Assembly (NCBI RefSeq): GCF_009193185.1
Contig: NZ_VUKF01000013.1
Span: forward strand, 1 to 64,000
Direction: 5' to 3'
Length of the DNA stretch: 64,000 bases
Source: Georgenia thermotolerans
GTDB lineage: Bacteria > Actinomycetota > Actinomycetes > Actinomycetales > Actinomycetaceae
Shown here: piece by piece, positions 61,833-64,000 of the stretch
Layout: each line of letters begins with the position of its first letter
Numbering within the stretch: the stretch's first letter is position 1
The notes under the pieces: model-generated
What the model was told of the DNA's origin: nothing
What the model saw: only the letters and a program-made list of their open reading frames with translations
Database searches by the model: none
Made by a program: the position numbers and the translations under genes

Positions 61833-63053
61833 TCAGGCAACCGGTGCGGCCTGGGTGAGGATGCCCGGACCGTACAGCCCGAACTGCAGCTCGGGATCTC
61901 CAGGGGTCCAGGTGTTCAGGAATTGGGACCGCGCCCCCATCTGGGACACCCGGTCGACGAGCGCGTTGCCGATCTTCAGACGTGTCGGCTCCCAGACGGC
62001 GAGCGCGCCGGCGATGTCCCCCGCGCTTGCCTCGAGGGTCTCGGCCAGGGCCCAGGCGTCGGCGGCCGCCTTGGCCGTCCCCGCCGCGGCGTGCGGACGG
62101 GCTGCGAAGGCGGCATCGCCGATGACGGCCACCCGCCCCGACGCCATGCGCTCGGAACGGATGTCGAGGACGGCCTGGATGTAGGGCTCTGCCGTCCGCT
62201 GCACCAGCTCCGCGGCCGCGGGTGCGAGCAGGCGCCTTGCGGCCTCCTTCATCTCGGCCACGTACCGGTCCTGGACCTGCCCCGGATGCACCGAGACGGG
62301 ACGCGGGATCCCCTGCTTGTCCAGGAGGATCTCCTCGAGCTCCGGTCCCTCGGGAACGTTGCGGTACCACACGTAGTTGAGCAGTCGCTCCCCCACGCTC
62401 AACGCCTCGTCGGGGCCGGGGATGGGGTACATGCAGATGTGGGTGTCGGGCCCGACCGAGTAGGCGAGCGCGTCGCCTAGGAGCGCGTGAGTCTCTCGCG
62501 AGACCTCTCGCTCCGGCACCGTGCCGCGCCAGCCGATGTAGCCGGAGTAGCTCGCGGCGGAGTCCGGGCTGAGACGGCGACGTCCGATCGAGGAGATCCC
62601 GTCGGCGAAGACGACGAGCTCGGCGCGCTCGGTGCGACCGCTGACGAACCGGACGTCGACGCCGTCGTCGTCCTGGCTGAAGCCGGCGGCGAACTCGCCC
62701 AGGACGTAGCGGTCGGGGTCGAAGTCCTCGAACAGGGCGCGGTAGATGGTGCTCCACGAGCTGTAACGCCACTCCACGGACTCCTCGTGGAGCACGGCGT
62801 TGCCGGCGCCGAGGTAGCGAAGGTGGTTCGTGAACGTGCTGACCTCCTCCGGCTTGCGCCGGCTGCGCTCGGCGAACCACCTGAGGGTGTCGGGCTGGAG
62901 GACGATCCCGCCGCCGCGGCCGGACAGCACCTGCGGGGTGCGCTCGACGACCGTGACGTCGAAGCCCAGGTCGCGGAGGAGCAGGCCGGCGGTCAGCCCA
63001 CCGATCGAGCCGCCCACAACCAGAGCCCGGCTGCCCTCGTAGTTGCTTGCCAT
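61833..63053 (-). CDS. FAD-dependent aromatic monooxygenase, 2,6-dihydroxypyridine 3-hydroxylase-like
   Basis: Class A flavin hydroxylase of 406 residues. It has the FAD motif VVGGSIGGLTAGLLLRDLG, the conserved DG in VVFADGISSIGRRRL, YSGYIGWRGTVPE typical of the dihydroxypyridine hydroxylase group, and VAVIGDAAFAARPHAAAGTAKAAADAWAL (GD motif). The ATG at 63053 is the start. Similar enzymes hydroxylate nicotinate- or nicotine-derived pyridines. With a molybdenum hydroxylase in the same regulon this suggests N-heterocycle degradation; the exact substrate is unknown. Confidence 0.88.
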   Translation of the reverse strand: MASNYEGSRALVVGGSIGGLTAGLLLRDLGFDVTVVERTPQVLSGRGGGIVLQPDTLRWFAERSRRKPEEVSTFTNHLRYLGAGNAVLHEESVEWRYSSWSTIYRALFEDFDPDRYVLGEFAAGFSQDDDGVDVRFVSGRTERAELVVFADGISSIGRRRLSPDSAASYSGYIGWRGTVPEREVSRETHALLGDALAYSVGPDTHICMYPIPGPDEALSVGERLLNYVWYRNVPEGPELEEILLDKQGIPRPVSVHPGQVQDRYVAEMKEAARRLLAPAAAELVQRTAEPYIQAVLDIRSERMASGRVAVIGDAAFAARPHAAAGTAKAAADAWALAETLEASAGDIAGALAVWEPTRLKIGNALVDRVSQMGARSQFLNTWTPGDPELQFGLYGPGILTQAAPVA

Positions 63054-63181
63054 GGAGTGCCTGCGCTTCCTTCTCGTCGGTCCATCTCATCGATCGCCTG
63101 TGACCTGGCAATGGGCTCCAAGTATGGAAAGGCGCCCCTGACGCAAGCCATGGCCAACACCACAGCAGACTCAAGAAACAG

Positions 63182-63195
63182 TGTGGCGTGCCACA
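63182..63195. promoter_or_regulatory. Candidate PucR-type operator 3 (perfect palindrome)
   Basis: TGTGGCGTGCCACA, perfect 6-bp arms with a GT centre, about 130 nt upstream of the FAD monooxygenase start. Related sites at 57216 and 57280 flank the regulator, tying the two operons together. Confidence 0.6.
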
Positions 63196-63343
63196 GCGCG
63201 GGTTCCACGACCATCGGGCAGGCTGGGCGTCTAGAGCCGCTGGCGTCTTGCGCCCGCACGTCGCTCCTGAGGGCGACTGCGGTGACGAAAGACCGCCGTC
63301 CTCCGCGTCGGCGCGGCACGCTCCAGCACGAGGAGACCCTTGC

Positions 63344-64000
63344 ATGGCACTGCCGACCACCGCGCCGGTCCCCCTGGGTATTCCTCTCGTCCCGCCTCGC
63401 GCGGAAAGCGCCACTGTTGCCGGAGGAGGGCGCCCGGCACCGGCGCCCGGTCGCCCAGCTACGCGCTCGCTCATCGACCGTTACAGCAGAACGGCACGCG
63501 ACCTCCGGGTGTCCCTGACGGACCGCTGCAACCTGCGCTGCCAGTACTGCATGCCCGCAGAGGGCCTCGAGTGGGCACCAACCTCGACGGTGCTCAGCGA
63601 CGACGAGGTTATCCGCGTCCTGCGCGTCGCGGTCGAACGACTCTGGGTCCGGGAGATCCGCTTCACCGGCGGCGAGCCCCTGCTGCGCAAGGGACTCGAG
63701 CGGATCATCGAGGCAACCTCGGCGCTGCGCACCGATGAGGGGCAACCGCCCGCGACCTCACTGACCACCAACGGGCTGGGGCTGGCGCGCCGGGCCCACG
63801 GCCTCGCCGAGGCCGGGCTCCGCCGGGTGAACGTCTCTCTCGATTCCGTCGACCGAGCCACGTACACCGCGATCACCCGGCGTGACCGGCTCGACGACGT
63901 ACTCGCCGGCATCGAGGCCGCCGCCGACGCCGGCCTGGCGCCGATCAAGCTCAACGCCGTACTCATGCGTGGCCAGAACGAGGACCAGGCCGTCGAGCTG
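63344..64000 (+). CDS. moaA: GTP 3',8-cyclase MoaA (truncated by window end)
   Basis: Radical-SAM enzyme for the first step of molybdenum-cofactor synthesis; 219 residues are visible and the frame is open at the window edge. The radical-SAM motif is [19 protein letters not shown] near residue 70, followed by [13 protein letters not shown] and [11 protein letters not shown] and VNVSLDSVD. The ATG at 63344 has an AGGAGA site; an N-terminal extension of about 50 residues rich in Pro and Ala precedes the domain, as in actinobacterial MoaA. It supports the nearby molybdenum hydroxylase. Confidence 0.93.
   Translation, partial: MALPTTAPVPLGIPLVPPRAESATVAGGGRPAPAPGRPATRSLIDRYSRTARDLRVSLTDRCNLRCQYCMPAEGLEWAPTSTVLSDDEVIRVLRVAVERLWVREIRFTGGEPLLRKGLERIIEATSALRTDEGQPPATSLTTNGLGLARRAHGLAEAGLRRVNVSLDSVDRATYTAITRRDRLDDVLAGIEAAADAGLAPIKLNAVLMRGQNEDQAVEL

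Overview
The window is high-GC actinobacterial DNA, most likely from a Micrococcales-type genome: strong G/C third positions, many GTG and TTG starts, ATGA/GTGA-coupled operons and housekeeping genes of actinobacterial style. Assignments come from reading the sequence and from family knowledge; no database search was run.

Layout. (1) 1-7.2 kb, ordinary chromosome: metX, an alpha/beta hydrolase, an unrecognised protein, a large FAD/Fe-S 2-hydroxyacid dehydrogenase and a FeoA-like protein. (2) 7.5-48.6 kb, a probable integrated island. Two direct copies of a tRNA-T-arm-like site (7510-7532 and 48596-48618, 22 of 23 bases identical) flank it, CATTCGTGAGGA-type repeats lie inside each end, and an excisionase plus a tyrosine integrase sit at the right end. 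The integrase is dead: it is frameshifted and split by an IS110-family element, and a 47-nt poly-C tract (possibly an assembly artefact) lies at the break. (3) 49.1-64 kb, a molybdenum-hydroxylase and heterocycle-type catabolic cluster: a three-subunit hydroxylase, MocA, XdhC and CoxD/CoxE maturation proteins, a GAF-PucR regulator, and an FAD monooxygenase/alcohol dehydrogenase/cupin/MFS operon, ending in a partial moaA.

The island cargo looks like one catabolic regulon for a cyclic ketone or alcohol. It holds PntAB (NADPH supply), a CoA-transferase, BioY, a cyclohexanone-monooxygenase-type Baeyer-Villiger enzyme, an esterase, two SDRs, a muconolactone-isomerase-like protein, an MDR reductase, three crotonase-type proteins, a second flavin monooxygenase, a SnoaL-like protein, ETF with a di-haem cytochrome b, thiolase, a paired (probably heteromeric) acyl-CoA dehydrogenase, a polyamine-type ABC importer, two PF04199 cyclases, a complete biotin-dependent carboxylase (BCCP, BC, CT), a FadB-like protein and a TetR regulator.

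The strongest new signal is a repeated 20-bp palindrome, AACCAAnCGnnCGnTTGGTT, in front of seven transcription units across 30 kb of the island, including the tetR gene. This predicts a single TetR regulon joining import, ring opening, beta-oxidation, electron transfer and carboxylation. Two enzymes in it have lost canonical catalytic residues: the carboxyltransferase has Glu where homologues carry the carboxylated Lys, and its neighbouring crotonase lacks both catalytic Glu. A second palindrome, TGTGGCGTGCCACA, marks the promoters of the molybdenum-hydroxylase cluster and links it to the FAD-monooxygenase operon.
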